Source: Amylostereum areolatum
Lineage: Eukaryota > Basidiomycota > Agaricomycetes > Russulales > Stereaceae
Length of the DNA: 64,000 nucleotides
Direction: 5' to 3'
Assembly (NCBI GenBank): GCA_012932865.1
Contig: SAXG01000041.1
Coordinates: 1 to 64,000 of the forward strand
The number at the start of each line of letters is the position of its first letter. The first letter of the stretch is position 1. Below are positions 40,953 through 51,880 of the stretch, piece after piece. Under the pieces are notes generated by a model. That model was not told the origin of the DNA. It saw only the letters and a list, made by a program, of their open reading frames with translations, and ran no database searches. Both the position numbers and the translations under genes were made by a program.

Positions 40953-43191
40953 ATGTCCACATCATACGCCATATGTATAGGCCCCGCCGGCCCAGAAATT
41001 CCCAAGCCAGGCCTCCAAAAAATACAAGAAGATGGAGGGGCCACACACGATTATCGCCCGCAAGAGCCTCGTCAAACGGGTGTGTTCGAAGGAGATCCGC
41101 TCGATAGGGATGAAAGTATGTTTCCCAGGCCTTGCATGCTGCGGAAACGTGCATTGAACGACGGATCTACCCTTTCTCTAGATTTCGAACAAGCCCAGTA
41201 CGAGTCGCGCGAGCTTCGTACGAACCTCTTTTGGACGAAATACCTCTCTATCAATGAGAAATACGACAAGAGAGCTGGTCGAAAACTGGAAGAGCAACGC
41301 GGAGGGCATTTTGATCTTCGTGCGTGCTCTCCGATTTGTTGGTACGCCACCGATCTGACATCGCATAAGACTGGACTGTTCTCCGCGACGGTCGCAGCGT
41401 TCATCGTCGAAAGCTACAAAGGTCTCAAGCCGGACTCCGGAGATATCTCAGCGGTGCTCCTCGCACAGCTCGTGGCCATCGCCAACGGCACTCAACCCCC
41501 TCCGATGCCGCCATTCTCCACTCCGCGGACGATCCTCGACGTCAACATATTTTGGTTCTGCAGCCTTATTCTCAGCCTTACGTGCGCGTTAGGGGCGACG
41601 CTCGTTCAGCAGTGGACACGCATTTACAACCAGGCGGTATTCGACACCCACACGCTGCCCCACCCGCGCGGTCGTCTCCGCGCGTTCCTTTTCGCGGGCG
41701 TCAAACGCTTCCATCTCTCAGAAGTGTGCAACACGCTCCCCGTCATCCTCCACCTCTCCGTCTTCCTATTTTTTGCAGGCATAGTCGAGTTTCTCTGGCC
41801 GATCAACAGGGCCGTCGCCGCCGTCGCACTTTCGCTGTGTCTCCTCGTACTTCTGGGGTATTCGGCGCTGACCGTGCTCCCGCTTATCCTGATTGATTGC
41901 CCTTATCGCACGCCTCTTTCCCCTATCGTATGGACCGCGTGGAGACCTCTCATGACATTGCGCAGGTGGACGCACTATATGTTCACGTTCAACACCGACG
42001 TTCCTTTCTTACAAAGAGTCCGATCGTTGGCACCGAATTGGCCTAAATTTCAAGGCCTCGACGAGTACCTCCAGCTGCATCGGTCGATCCAGCGCCCGCT
42101 TCACCCATCCGACATCGAGGCCATTGATGAGGTGTCCGATATCACCTTTCTAGACTCGAACGGCGAATCGGAGACCTTCGCTGGGGAAGTGACGGCGGTC
42201 CTAGACACCATCGTCGACAGCTCGTACGAGTCGCAGCTCGACACCGCAAAAACCATATATGCCCTGTCATCCCCACGGTTCATCCTGCTCTTGCAGGTTG
42301 TATTTCGTCACGCGCGACCATAGCCACGACCACGTCGCTCTCGAGCAAAGCCGTCGTGCGAAGGTGATGACGGCTGCCCTCGCACGCTTGGTGATCCCCG
42401 GGACGACGAGGCCCGATGTTTTTGGCCCTGACGGTTCCGATCAAGAACTCACCGTCATGTTCCCCGGAACGAACGCCATGATCCACAACCTCAAACTCAT
42501 TTTCGGCAACCGGGGAAAGGTGACAACCCTCGAACGGCTCACCCGCCACCAATGCCGTTTCACGGCCATCGCGGCGCGGGGTGTGTTGGGCGTCCTGCTT
42601 TCGACGATATTCATGGACCTGTGCTGGCAGGTAAACGAGGCCCAAATGATGGAGTACTCGATGTTCACGACTATCGCGGACTTAAGCGCAAACTTTGCGC
42701 TGTTTTTCCTAGCGCGGAGCCCATGGTCCATCTCATGGATACCGAGATTGGCTTGCGCGCCAACGGTCCCTGTCATCCTCGTGGCTTGTATCCTGACGGA
42801 AATATCCGAGGCGGATATGACGTACCGCCCCGACCCAATCACCATCCACCTCCCGTCCTTGGTTCTCCTCGCTCGTCCTCGACCCTTCATACAAGCCCTC
42901 GCACCCGAGGTGAGGGAGTTGTTCATGAACAGCTGGAAGGCGCTCTGGAGGTCCTTGCCCCAGCGTTCGTGCGACCCTTCCTACACGACGTTCATCAAGC
43001 AGTACAAGAGCGTTGTAGACCTGTATCGTTCGCTGTATGATGCGTTGAAGAAGAAACGCGCACTCGAAGAGGGCGTCGAAGTTGAACCGGATGAGCCAGA
43101 GCCGGATTTGACAGGCCCTCCTCGGATTGTCATCACGCATCCGCCTCAGCCACGGCGTGAACGGGTCCTTCAGAGAGCTTTCAAACGGTAG
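40953..43191 (+). pseudogene. DUF6535 membrane protein 1, frameshifted
   Basis: DUF6535 proteins are multi-pass basidiomycete membrane proteins of unknown function. Here the conserved lead FWTKYLSINEKYDK (41220-41270) is in one frame and the continuation ELVENWKSNAEGILIF in the next; one extra A in AAGAGAGCTG near 41272 explains the shift. A 50-base intron (41320-41369) leads to TGLFSATVAAFIVESYKGL, then membrane segments near 41545-41600, 41740-41800 and 41815-41890, and DCPYRTPLSPIVWTAWRPL. A 49-base intron with a GTTGTA donor (about 42298-42346) would join RFILLLQ to QSRRAKVMTAALARL and run to 43191. The intact paralogue at 54747 has the same order. One single-base lesion separates this from a working gene; an alternative ATG at 41254 would bypass it with a shortened N-terminus. 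Confidence 0.65.
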
Positions 43192-43396
43192 TGTGGTTCC
43201 TATTCCATTCAACAATCCATGCATGTACATTTCCACACTGTCGTAGACTGCAGCCGATATAACGAAATGAGAAGGCGATTGAGATGTGCGACTCCGAGAA
43301 ACTGATTGTCCACGAGACCGTTACGTCGTATGCTCATGTTTCCCCCAGTTTAAGGGAACGAGAGACTCCTGTAGGTGTGAATTAACCCCGTAATCT

Positions 43397-44592
43397 TCAG
43401 CCAAAGATATGCGGACGCACCAGTCCGAAAAAGTCAGGCATCTTCTGCCAGATATCCTGTCGAATATCTTGAACGGCCGCGAGCAGCCAGGCTAAACAGG
43501 CGGGGCAGACGCCCACGTTTCCTTCGACAGCATGATATCTGACGTCGAGGAACCGTAGGGGAAAGAAAGCCCTGCATGCGTCCTTCATGCTCTTTGGGAA
43601 ACATCCAGACCACAATTTCTCGAGAACAGGTTGGCAGGGCCAGGCTGACGCTCCCCGCATCGCGCGCGCACACGTTGGCTTGGGTTGCTTGAGTCTGTCC
43701 AGTCGTTCCGTGGTGCGTATAAAGAACCAGTCGCGCAAACGCCTTCTCCCGTTGATCACGTTCGTGAGTTCGTCGGCGGTGAGATCGGAAAGGTCGACGT
43801 CGCCGACTTCTAACGCACATACCACCTCGTAGTAGCACGCGGGGAGGACGTCCGGGACGTTGCAATCGTGTGCGAGGCGAATGATCGACGCTGTAAATGG
43901 AACCATTGATAGATGGGTCTAATGCAAGAGCGTTGGACGTACGAGAATGCTCGCGCAAGGTTGATGTGTAGTCGGACCATTTGTTCGCCATGGCTTTCGC
44001 CTCCGTCAAGGTGATCAACGTCTTCACTAGCTTGTCGTGCTCAAGAAGAGTCGACGGCCATTCCATCCTGAGAACTGTAGATACGGTCTCTCTGAGGATG
44101 CTGCAGTCGTATTTGGTGGCCAAACGTAGGATGGGAGCATAGGATTCCGGAAAGCGATATACGCGCCCGACGGTCTGGAGTTGCGTGAGGTGGCTTTGCG
44201 TCGTTCTGGTCCATAGAAAATCAGCTTAGATAGCAAAGAAGACTGTGCTAAACTCACGCAGGAAAATATAGGGCCTCTAGGAACAGCTTCACGTCCTCTG
44301 CATCGTCCGCCATCTTGAATACCGGGAGGCCGCCGTAGATGTCGAACCCCGCGTCCAACGCATCCCTCGAATCGTCGAATAGCGTACGGAAGAAAGCGCT
44401 GTTAAGACGGAGAGTAGATTTGTGGATCTTGTAGAGGACGCTGCGCGCTCCAGAGTGGGCTTGTAGGATCAGGTTGCCGTCGTCCAGCCAGAGCCTCAGG
44501 TCGGCGCTTCGAACGGGGTTGACATTGGGCTCGCTTTCTGCATCCCGCCGCGTCCGCTTTGATGCGCGTTCGTCAGTGGGCTCGACCTTCAT
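43397..44592 (-). CDS. BTB/POZ domain protein
   Basis: Exons 44592-44258, 44205-43943 and about 43890-43397 on the minus strand, with introns of about 52 bases (GTGAGT..ACCAG, GTACGT..TACAG), give about 363 residues. After a charged lead (MKVEPTDERASKRTRRD) the BTB core reads ADLRLWLDDGNLILQ, LYKIHKSTLRLNSAFFRTLF and VKLFLEALYFPA, then YAPILRLATKYDCSILRE. The C-terminal part is typical of Agaricomycete BTB proteins: SIIRLAHDCNVPDVLPACYY, then a Cys-containing CPACLAWL segment. BTB domains mediate dimerisation or Cullin-3 binding; the specific role is unknown. The gene appears intact. Neighbours give no functional clue. The start at 44592 is preferred over an in-frame codon further upstream because the BTB lead begins there. 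Confidence 0.82.
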
Positions 44593-45216
44593 TGTGAGAA
44601 GCGATCTGTATGAGAAACGCCTGGATAAATCGTTCCTCGACGACTTCAATGCAATGCACGCACCTCCCACTAGTACTTGACTAGTACGCCACTTATGTCC
44701 TGGAGCCCGCTGTCCTCTAACTGGAAGAAATCGACCTCAATTTTCCGCAGACGAAGTTCGATTTGTTACCTTTTTGTATGCGTGCTGTACGAAGTAGGAT
44801 AACCAAGGACGATGTCGAGTGAGACGCAGGTCAAAGGTGGTCAAGAGACGCGTCTCGCGGGCGCTTACACGACCGATTCCGGGTCCCGTGACTCCAACCT
44901 CGACCCGAGGGCCGACATCGGACGACTTGAATACCGTCACCACCGTGCACTGTGCAGAGGTAAACTGGTATTCAACATGCAAAAGGCGCAAGTTTGATGT
45001 GAGAAATGAGGTATTTTACACCGGTACACACAAGGAAAAGTCGGCCGGACAAACTAAGTTTCAAGCTCGACTTCATGCCCCCTTCCGAAGCGTTTCCGAC
45101 CACTGCCCTCGCTGACAGTACATATCTAGCAATATCTCCTATAGGGACCATAAGTACATGCATGCTGCTCTTGCACAATGTTGGGCAAGCCACACCTAAA
45201 TGTAGCGGAGCACAGC
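44593..45216. other. Intergenic, no gene recognised
   Basis: Lies upstream of the BTB gene and downstream of the Zn2Cys6 gene, both on the minus strand. No gene seen. Confidence 0.4.
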
Positions 45217-48200
45217 TTAAGTAGGGTACGAATACTGCTGCATCATCGCCTCCGAGTACGCTGCTTGTTCAGGCCCCCAACCCTGTCCATCCGTGCTCAT
45301 GGCTATTGTGGTCGAATCCGATGCTATGGGCCCTGCGACCATTCCAGAGACATAAGGAAACCACTGGTCGAAGCTGGAGAAGAGGGGCAGACGGACGTGT
45401 ACCAGTCAGTCAAACGGCGCATGGCTGCGGCAGGCGTCGAGAACAAACATACCCATAGCCTGGCGGCAGGTTCATCCACGCATCGCCCATCAACGTTTGC
45501 GAATCCGTCCCGCCTTCTGACCCTCCCCTCTCTGCAGCATCTCCGTATGTGGCCTGGGAGCCAATCGTCGCCTCGCTGGCAGGACTCATCTCCCACCCCA
45601 TGACACCCTTCGAAGATCCCGACAGCGCTTCTACCCTGAACATATCTGGGACAGGCATGGGTTGAACAGCTTCCGCGTGCGGAGGTTGTTTTGGAGCGGT
45701 GACGACGCCGCTGGGCCGCGCGATCGCCGGCCTGGGCGCATTGAAATGCTCGGAGACAGAAGACGTGAAGGGCACCGGGAACGTCGAGGATGGTGCGGCG
45801 AACGTGCTGGGGAAGGCAGGGACGTCATGTACCGTGGTGGACGGCATCGTGAAGTCGACTTTCACATCGTTTAAAGCTGCAAGTTTTTCAAGGAGGCTCC
45901 TATGAAGACGAAGGAAGGGAAGAGGATCCGTCCAATCAGCCGACAACTCGATAGCATCAAAAAGCGTAGGTGACCCTTACAGGAAACGGTCGGCAGGATT
46001 CCACCTGCACGCAAACGACGGGTTGAACAAATTGTGCGTCTGACACGTAACCGGCGCGACGTACCGCTTCGACGCTATCCTCAACGAGTGCACGCACGTC
46101 TGCACGCGCTCTGTCTCTTTCTTCACGTCGATAAAGTCTCCCGTGCGCCGCGCATGCGACAGATTGAGCAGGAGGATGATCGCGGAGGAGAATGCGTCGA
46201 GCTACAGGGCACGATCAGCATTCGCGGAACAAAGAAGCAACCGCGCGCGGACGAAAGCGACGCTGACCTGGCTGAAAGGAAACGCTTGCCCAGGCATCCT
46301 CTTGTGCAACTCCGCGTAGACGTCGGCACACGATCGCGCGGCCTCGGTGCACACGCTCAGCGAGTGCAGCTGGTACGGCGTGGCCGTGTTCGAGAGTGGC
46401 AGAAACGGTCGATGGGCCAGGATCTTCGTCTCGCAGTACATGCCGTGGAGGTACGCCGACTGCACCAAAAACGTTTTGTTCTCTCTTCGCGGATCCCACC
46501 GTACTGGGAGGGCAAGGTGTTATTTGACGGGGGAGGAGACGACTGGAAACGAGAAGGAGGCGCACTGTGCTCGGGGACGGTGTCGATCCATTTTTCAAGG
46601 GCGGTGTCCAGCTCGGAGAGGATGTGTTCTTTCCATTTGGGCCCCACGAGGCCGAACATGATTTTCGCGCGCGAGTTGGAGTACTGGGCACGCGCGCGAG
46701 GTCGCTTTAACGAGGCGTTACGGCAAGAGAAGGACTAGGTAACTCACGAGTGTCCGGATGGCGAAGCCCATGATGTGACAGAGCTTGAGCTGCCAAAGGA
46801 AACACGATACGCGCGACGGCCGATATGACGGTTGCTTGAAGCCTTGTGAGGGGTCAGGATGTACCCAGTATTCGTCATCGCATTCCACGGGAAACTTCAG
46901 GTCGAAGCTATACCTCGCAGCATTCAGGACGTGGCGCGATCATACGACGACAAATGCACGCACTCGTCCTCTTGAAGAGCACATGGCCGACCCGACCACG
47001 TCGCATGCATCCGGTCATCCATCCACAGACTCCTGTATATGCGCGTGTCAAAGCTCAAAATCAACTGAAACACCTTATAGAAAGACGTACCAAAAGGCCC
47101 TCTTCCACAGTTCCTCCTCGAACCTTGGCACGTTCTTGTACATCTTTGTTCTGTGGGCGCCCACTTCCAAAGCGCGACGAATACCAAGGCCGGCCATGGC
47201 CCAGCCAGCTTGTGAAGCGGAACTAGCCCACAAGAAGATGCTTGCGAGCTGATGAACCAGCCTTGATAGATTAGTCACCCGTCCTGGAAGAGAACGACAG
47301 TCACATACGGCGTAGGCTTGAATGTGGTGGAGCGTTGGGAGCATGAACAAGGGGTTGGTTTCGAACCGAACTTGCCTGTACCACTTCCAGCCGGAGGAGT
47401 GCCAGGACGTGCTGCCTTCGAAGATGACGCGTGGGTCGTCACAGTAGCGCGCGGCGATTGCGCACACGAGGAGGACAACGTCGCCAAAGGCTTGGTCACG
47501 ACCGATGAAGGTCAGTCCAGGACGTCGCGCTCGAATGTCTGCCGGTGTAGCACGCATTGTATTATGTTGACGTGCTCAAAGTAGAGATCGATAAGCTGGA
47601 TCAGAAGGCCCGCGTCCGGAAACATGTATGGCGTAGGATCGGGCTCGACGGACTCCCACTGTTGGATGCTGCTAAGAATGATTTCGCGCGAGCCGGGGGC
47701 AAAATGCACGTACAGGTTCAGGAGGTGTGTATTCTTGAAGTTTCTGGATGACTGGGCCTTCTCTCGGGGGCGTATGTTCTTCGTCGAGTTCCGAGGGCCG
47801 AGGTGTATTCTTCAAGAGCGAGTTCATGAGGTTGATGTCGCTCGACTTGCCAATGAACCGACGGGTGACGTGCATCTCTCCAAAGGAGAGGGCCAGTTCG
47901 TCGATCTGAGCGGGCCCTTCGTCCTCGTCTTCGCTGGGTTCGGGAAGATCCGTCAGGAAATGAGGCATTGCACCAGGACCGAAACCGCCGGCGGGAACAG
48001 AGCCCGGGTCTGACGGAGTTGACGAGGAAGAAGGTTTCGACTGGGTGTCTTGAATCAGGTCAGATTGTGATCGTTGTGAGATGCCCGAATCCGCTCCCGA
48101 GAAAACCTACACATTTATATGTATGTCAGGGAAAGCAGCGAGGGGGCACAACAGAAGACACACCTGTTTGAAAAGTGTTTCCATCTGCGATAACCGGCTC

Positions 48201-48838
48201 TCCAGACCTTGTACGTATGCCCTGGTATGCCCGCGTTTCTATAATTGACATCCATAAGCACAACAGCGGCATTTCAATGGGGTGACGAAGAAGGAAAGCG
48301 GTTATCGGGAACAGAATACGTGTCCGTGACCCAGTTGCTTGCCGCCAGCGCTGGCGCTGGCGACAGCTAACTCTCATTACATCTCAGCAATCCACTCTCA
48401 TCCAACCCCTTCCTCGTGACGTGCACGTTCCCCTCTACGTCCGTCCCGATCACAAAGAAGAGAAGAGAAACGCACCTTGGCAGCCTCGACGAAGGTACAG
48501 TCGACGTTGTAGGTGATGCAGTTGGAGCATCGATTTCCTGGCATCTGGCTGGCATCGCCTATCAGCCCCACATGAACCCCATACATTATCTGGCATGTCA
48601 GCCTTCCGTTGGAAAGGAGGAGAAGGGCGAGCACGTACAGCGCGCTGGATGACAGTTGGACGGAGGCCCAACAGCGGTGAACTGCGATGAGCGGGCGGTT
48701 CAAATTGGGCAGAAGCACAGAGGAACGAACGACACCTTTCTTTCGCCGACACACGTCGCACGCGCGCGGTATCGTCTTCTTCTTCAACTCTTTTTTCTTC
48801 GAGGACGTTCCTGCGCGCTCTTCGTCAGAGGAGGACAT
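45217..48838 (-). CDS. Zn2Cys6 transcription factor with Fungal_trans domain
   Basis: A multi-exon minus-strand gene from ATG 48838 (MSSSDEER) to TAA 45217. The DNA-binding cluster begins RACDVCRRKK (exon 1) and ends MPGNRCSNCITYNVDCTFVE (exon ending near 48483), followed by the coiled-coil linker AYVQGLESRLSQMETLFKQ near 48170-48225. A Ser/Pro-rich region leads to the Fungal_trans domain: LIQLIDLYFEHVNIIQCVLH, AFGDVVLLVCAIAARYCDDP, LASIFLWASSASQAGWAMAG, GIRRALEVGAHR, then SLWMDDRMHATWSGRPCAL and YDLKFPVECDDEYW. The C-terminal exon after a GTATGT intron reads FDQWFPYVSGMVAGPI and ends MMQQYSYPT. All the blocks expected of a full-length nuclear regulator are present and in order, with no nonsense seen. 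Roughly ten exons; internal borders are approximate. Targets unknown. Confidence 0.88.
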
Positions 48839-49071
48839 AATGATGGCGGGGACGACGACCGCGACGACCGCGACGACCGCGGAGCGGAACGCCATGAGGC
48901 GCCGGCCCACGCGCTTCGTTTCAAGTTTCTGCCTTCTCACCTCGTTCTAACCGTCTCCTGTCGCAGAATCAAGCACTACTATTTCTACCCTCAATTCAAC
49001 TGTAACTGTAAGTATCGTCCAGGTCTCCGAGAGTCCGAACCATTTGGGCGCATCAACAGTGCGGAGGGCAT
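48839..49071. other. Promoter region of the Zn2Cys6 gene
   Basis: Short intergenic stretch between the regulator start and the segmental duplication; a GACGACCGCGACGACCGCG repeat lies at about 48855-48880. Confidence 0.35.
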
Positions 49072-49172
49072 CGTTCGCCCAACTTCTTCCGAATCCACAC
49101 GTAGAGATGGATATTATCGACGTCGGGTGACGGGGAACATACCAGCCAGAGCATATGTGGGTTCGACAGGGT

Positions 49173-49891
49173 TCAACAATACGCTGGAGACGCATGATGA
49201 TGATGATGCGACGCATGATCATGATGCGATGCATGATGATGATGATGCGACGCACTCCCGCTCGCAGCGTCACTCTCCTCCTGCAAATACATCAAGTACA
49301 CCAACGTCATCACGATCTCCTCCAGATCCTCCACCATGTCCGTGTGCACCTCCAGATACGCTGGAAGTTTCTGGTTCAATCTTCCCAGCGATTGGTGGTG
49401 GTAGCTTTCCAACCGCATGGTTGTCGTCGAGCGTGAGCTGTTCAGATTCGAGCCATCAGTGACGGGACGGTGTTCGGAGGCACAGGTGATGGACAAACGA
49501 GGTATGTTGTCGAGGTTGGGGACCAGGTGAACTCGCGACCGCTCCCGGCGACAAAGCTCCACTTGCTGTGGAAGTCGGTTCAGCTGTCGTCTGGGTACAG
49601 ATCCGGAACAAATGCGCACCCTCCACTCGGCCCTGTCCTCACCATGTACTTGTCGAACGCCAGGTCCTTCCCCCGGAACCGAAACCGAGTCCGCCTCAAC
49701 CAATGGTACTCGATCTCCGCAACGAACGTCCAAACCGCCCTCCTCGACGCGTCCGTCGTTGCGCGCTCGAACTTCGTGGTTATGGTGCCGAACATCCTAT
49801 TTGGCGTCGAGACGCGAAGAACCGGCCTTCCGCCGCTGTCGACGAAATCCGTGTTGTCGTACACGTTCGTGGTCAGAGAGAATCTCTGCAT
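49173..49891 (-). pseudogene. DUF6593 protein, copy g (last exon frameshifted)
   Basis: ATG 49891. Exon 1 (49891-49620, 272 bases) is sound: MQRFSLTTNVYDNTDF, TKFERATTDASRRAVW, AEIEYHWLRRTRFRFRGKDL. Exon 2 (49565-49499) is sound: KWSFVAGSGREFTW. Exon 3 starts at 49437 but has GGAAAGC where f and c have GGAAGC, one extra A near 49406, which shifts the frame before SYHHQSLG. The conserved end LEEIVMTLVYLMY and a His-rich tail (HHHHH and HHDH units) ending SPAYC are then out of frame; the shifted frame gives a different Gly/Asp-rich end. A shortened protein with an altered C-terminus could still be made. Confidence 0.8.
49193..49256. repeat. GATGAT/GCGACGCAT simple repeat
   Basis: Runs of GAT and GCGACGCAT units in the tail of copy g; in the ancestral frame they encode a His-rich C-terminus. 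Confidence 0.75.
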
Positions 49892-50162
49892 CGCTGTGTG
49901 TGACAACAAAACGGTGCGTCAACGAATCTGTTGCAACGTACGCACAGAGCACGACTTACTGAAGAAGGCGGGTTGCTGCCGTTTTCAATGCGTTGAGGGC
50001 TGGACCTTATATGCCTATACCTCAGCCCCACATGTTCGATACGAATGGTAAGTACTTTACCTGTGTATACCTATCAATCAAATGCCCTTACAAATGATCA
50101 TGATGAAAACAGAGACGAGTCATAAGGATGGAGCAGTGCACGCCACGCAAACTTAAGCTGGC

Positions 50163-50236
50163 GCTCCGGTGTAGACTCGTAACCAGCTTTGATCTAACAA
50201 GCCACTAACGAATGAGTAGTGTTGTTAGCTCCGGTG
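50163..50236. repeat. Small insertion flanked by 9-base direct repeats
   Basis: GCTCCGGTG occurs at 50163-50171 and 50228-50236 and once only at the matching place in copy 1 (near 31616). The 56 bases between contain TAACAA and TTGTTA near the inner right half. It looks like a tiny insertion with a 9-base target duplication. Confidence 0.5.
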
Positions 50237-50547
50237 GCCGAGCGAGCGATCGGGACTGATTCAATGTGAGGGTAAGTAGACGCGGCCGGGAAGGTTGAGT
50301 CCATAAGGGAAAGGCTGACCTTATCTTCCAGGTATTACGGTAGGGGAACAGGAGCGATAGGCAAGTCTAGGTTTCCGAGGTGCGTGCTATACGCACTACG
50401 ACCGTGCCACGCGATAAATCTTGAAAGACGTCTCCCCGGTCGGTCGTGAATCCTTTCGATGATTTGGACAAAAGTGTCGTTGACTCCATACAACCAGAAT
50501 GACTATCTTCTGGTTAGGTCAGCCACGGAGACTAGTTGACTCCAAGT

Positions 50548-51049
50548 TGGCGAGTCGTTCACCCCAGGCATTGACAGGTATTCCGGGGATGAATTGTATA
50601 TATCTGTGCAATGTTTTGTTTTTGACCCGAGCTAAAGGACCTCAAGAAGTGGCGTGCCTCATCACTTGAATAGAATCCGCTGTCCTTTGTTTGTCGCATT
50701 GCAAGACTGCTTACTTCTCCTCGGCGTGTCTTACCAAGCCCGATGGACCCATGGATGGGCTGTATGAATCAACAGCTCTGCAACGACGCCTGCCGCTACT
50801 TGGCCGCTACGGCTCGTCATCTTCGGCACTAACTTTCTAACGCATCTGACGCGCAGCCCCTTTTTGTCTGTTCTCTCATCACACGTAGCTTTGCTCTCAT
50901 GCCGTGGATCAACGGCAAGGATACCATCCAGCTGCGTCAGCTTCAGCGAAAACTCCGCCATCTCGCCACCACCCTTAGCTCGTCTGGCGCCTTCCAAACG
51001 AGCATAAGAACGGCAACTTTCGTCAATAAGTCCATCACTTGTCTTCACC
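50548..51049. other. Upstream region of GST 3
   Basis: No gene recognised; must contain the GST 3 promoter. Confidence 0.35.
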
Positions 51050-51880
51050 ATGTCAAGCCCCATCGTCTTTTACGACGTCACCCGCAAGAACGAAGGCATA
51101 ACCGACGATTCGCTGCTTGCAGTCTCCCCCAACACCTGGCGTGTTCGGTACGATAGCACCCCGTACGCCGCGCCTGTCCATATCCACTCACACCGCTTCA
51201 GATATGCTCTCAACATCAAGGGAATACCCTACAAGACTGTCTGGCTGGACTATGCCGAGATAGGTACTGCTATCAAGGCCATCGGCGCAGAACCGTCGGG
51301 CATCCTGCCTTCCGGCGAACCGCACTACACCGTCCCGACCATCTACGACCCCTCCACCGAGCGCATCGTGACGGACTCGTACGAGATCATCGACTACCTC
51401 GAGGCCCAATACCCCAACACATCCCCGCTCTTCGCCCCGGGAACACGCACGCTGCAGCGGGCGTTCATCGACACCGTCGTCCTCCCGCTCTCGAAGATGA
51501 TATTCCCCGTGCTGGTCTTCGACATGATCGCGCTCTGCACGGAGACCGGCGCTCCTGTCTGGCGCGCGGCGCGCGAGCGCACGTTGGGAGTGACTCTGGA
51601 GGAGGTCGCGGCGAAGGGTGAGCGACGCGAGGAGCTCATCAGCGCGTTCTTGAAGCGCCTGGAGGAGATTGGGAGGTGGATGGATGCGAACGGCGAGGGG
51701 GCTGTGTTCTTGACGGGCGACGCGCCGTCCGGCGCGGACTGCGATTTGGCGGGCTGGTTGACGTTGTGGCAGAGGGCGACGGTCAAGGAGGCGGCGCTGT
51801 GGAAGGCGATCATGGAAGTGGACGGGGGTAGGTTCGAGAAGTACTTGCGGGCATTTGAGAAGTGGCAGATTGTCGTGTAG
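51050..51880 (+). CDS. Glutathione S-transferase 3, etherase/UstS-like
   Basis: Exons 51050-51147 and 51202-51880 give 258 residues; the intron (GTACGA..TTCAG, 54 bases) splits an Arg codon at the same place as in GSTs 1 and 2. It contains no in-frame stop, so unspliced RNA would also encode protein, with 18 extra residues. Motifs: PIVFYDVTRK, SPNTWRVR, YALNIKGIPYKTVWLDYAEI, HYTVPTIYDPSTERIVTDSY, EIIDYLEAQYP, then RAARERTLGVTLEEV and GADCDLAGWL. It is clearly more diverged from GST 1 and 2 than they are from each other. Cytosolic GST of the etherase-related type; substrate unknown. Intact. Confidence 0.88.
   Translation: MSSPIVFYDVTRKNEGITDDSLLAVSPNTWRVRYDSTPYAAPVHIHSHRFRYALNIKGIPYKTVWLDYAEIGTAIKAIGAEPSGILPSGEPHYTVPTIYDPSTERIVTDSYEIIDYLEAQYPNTSPLFAPGTRTLQRAFIDTVVLPLSKMIFPVLVFDMIALCTETGAPVWRAARERTLGVTLEEVAAKGERREELISAFLKRLEEIGRWMDANGEGAVFLTGDAPSGADCDLAGWLTLWQRATVKEAALWKAIMEVDGGRFEKYLRAFEKWQIVV

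Larger units (their letters stand above)
49072..50547. repeat. Segmental duplication, copy 2
   Basis: Colinear with 30462-32040. It contains DUF6593 copy g and its promoter. Relative to copy 1 it lacks the 95-base insertion and carries a 65-base addition flanked by a 9-base direct repeat at 50163-50236. Confidence 0.85.

Noticed and set aside
49193..49256. Regular repeat resembling a small CRISPR array or minisatellite gene
   Set aside because: It is a trinucleotide-type repeat that encodes the tail of a DUF6593 copy; there are no spacers, and the host is a fungus.
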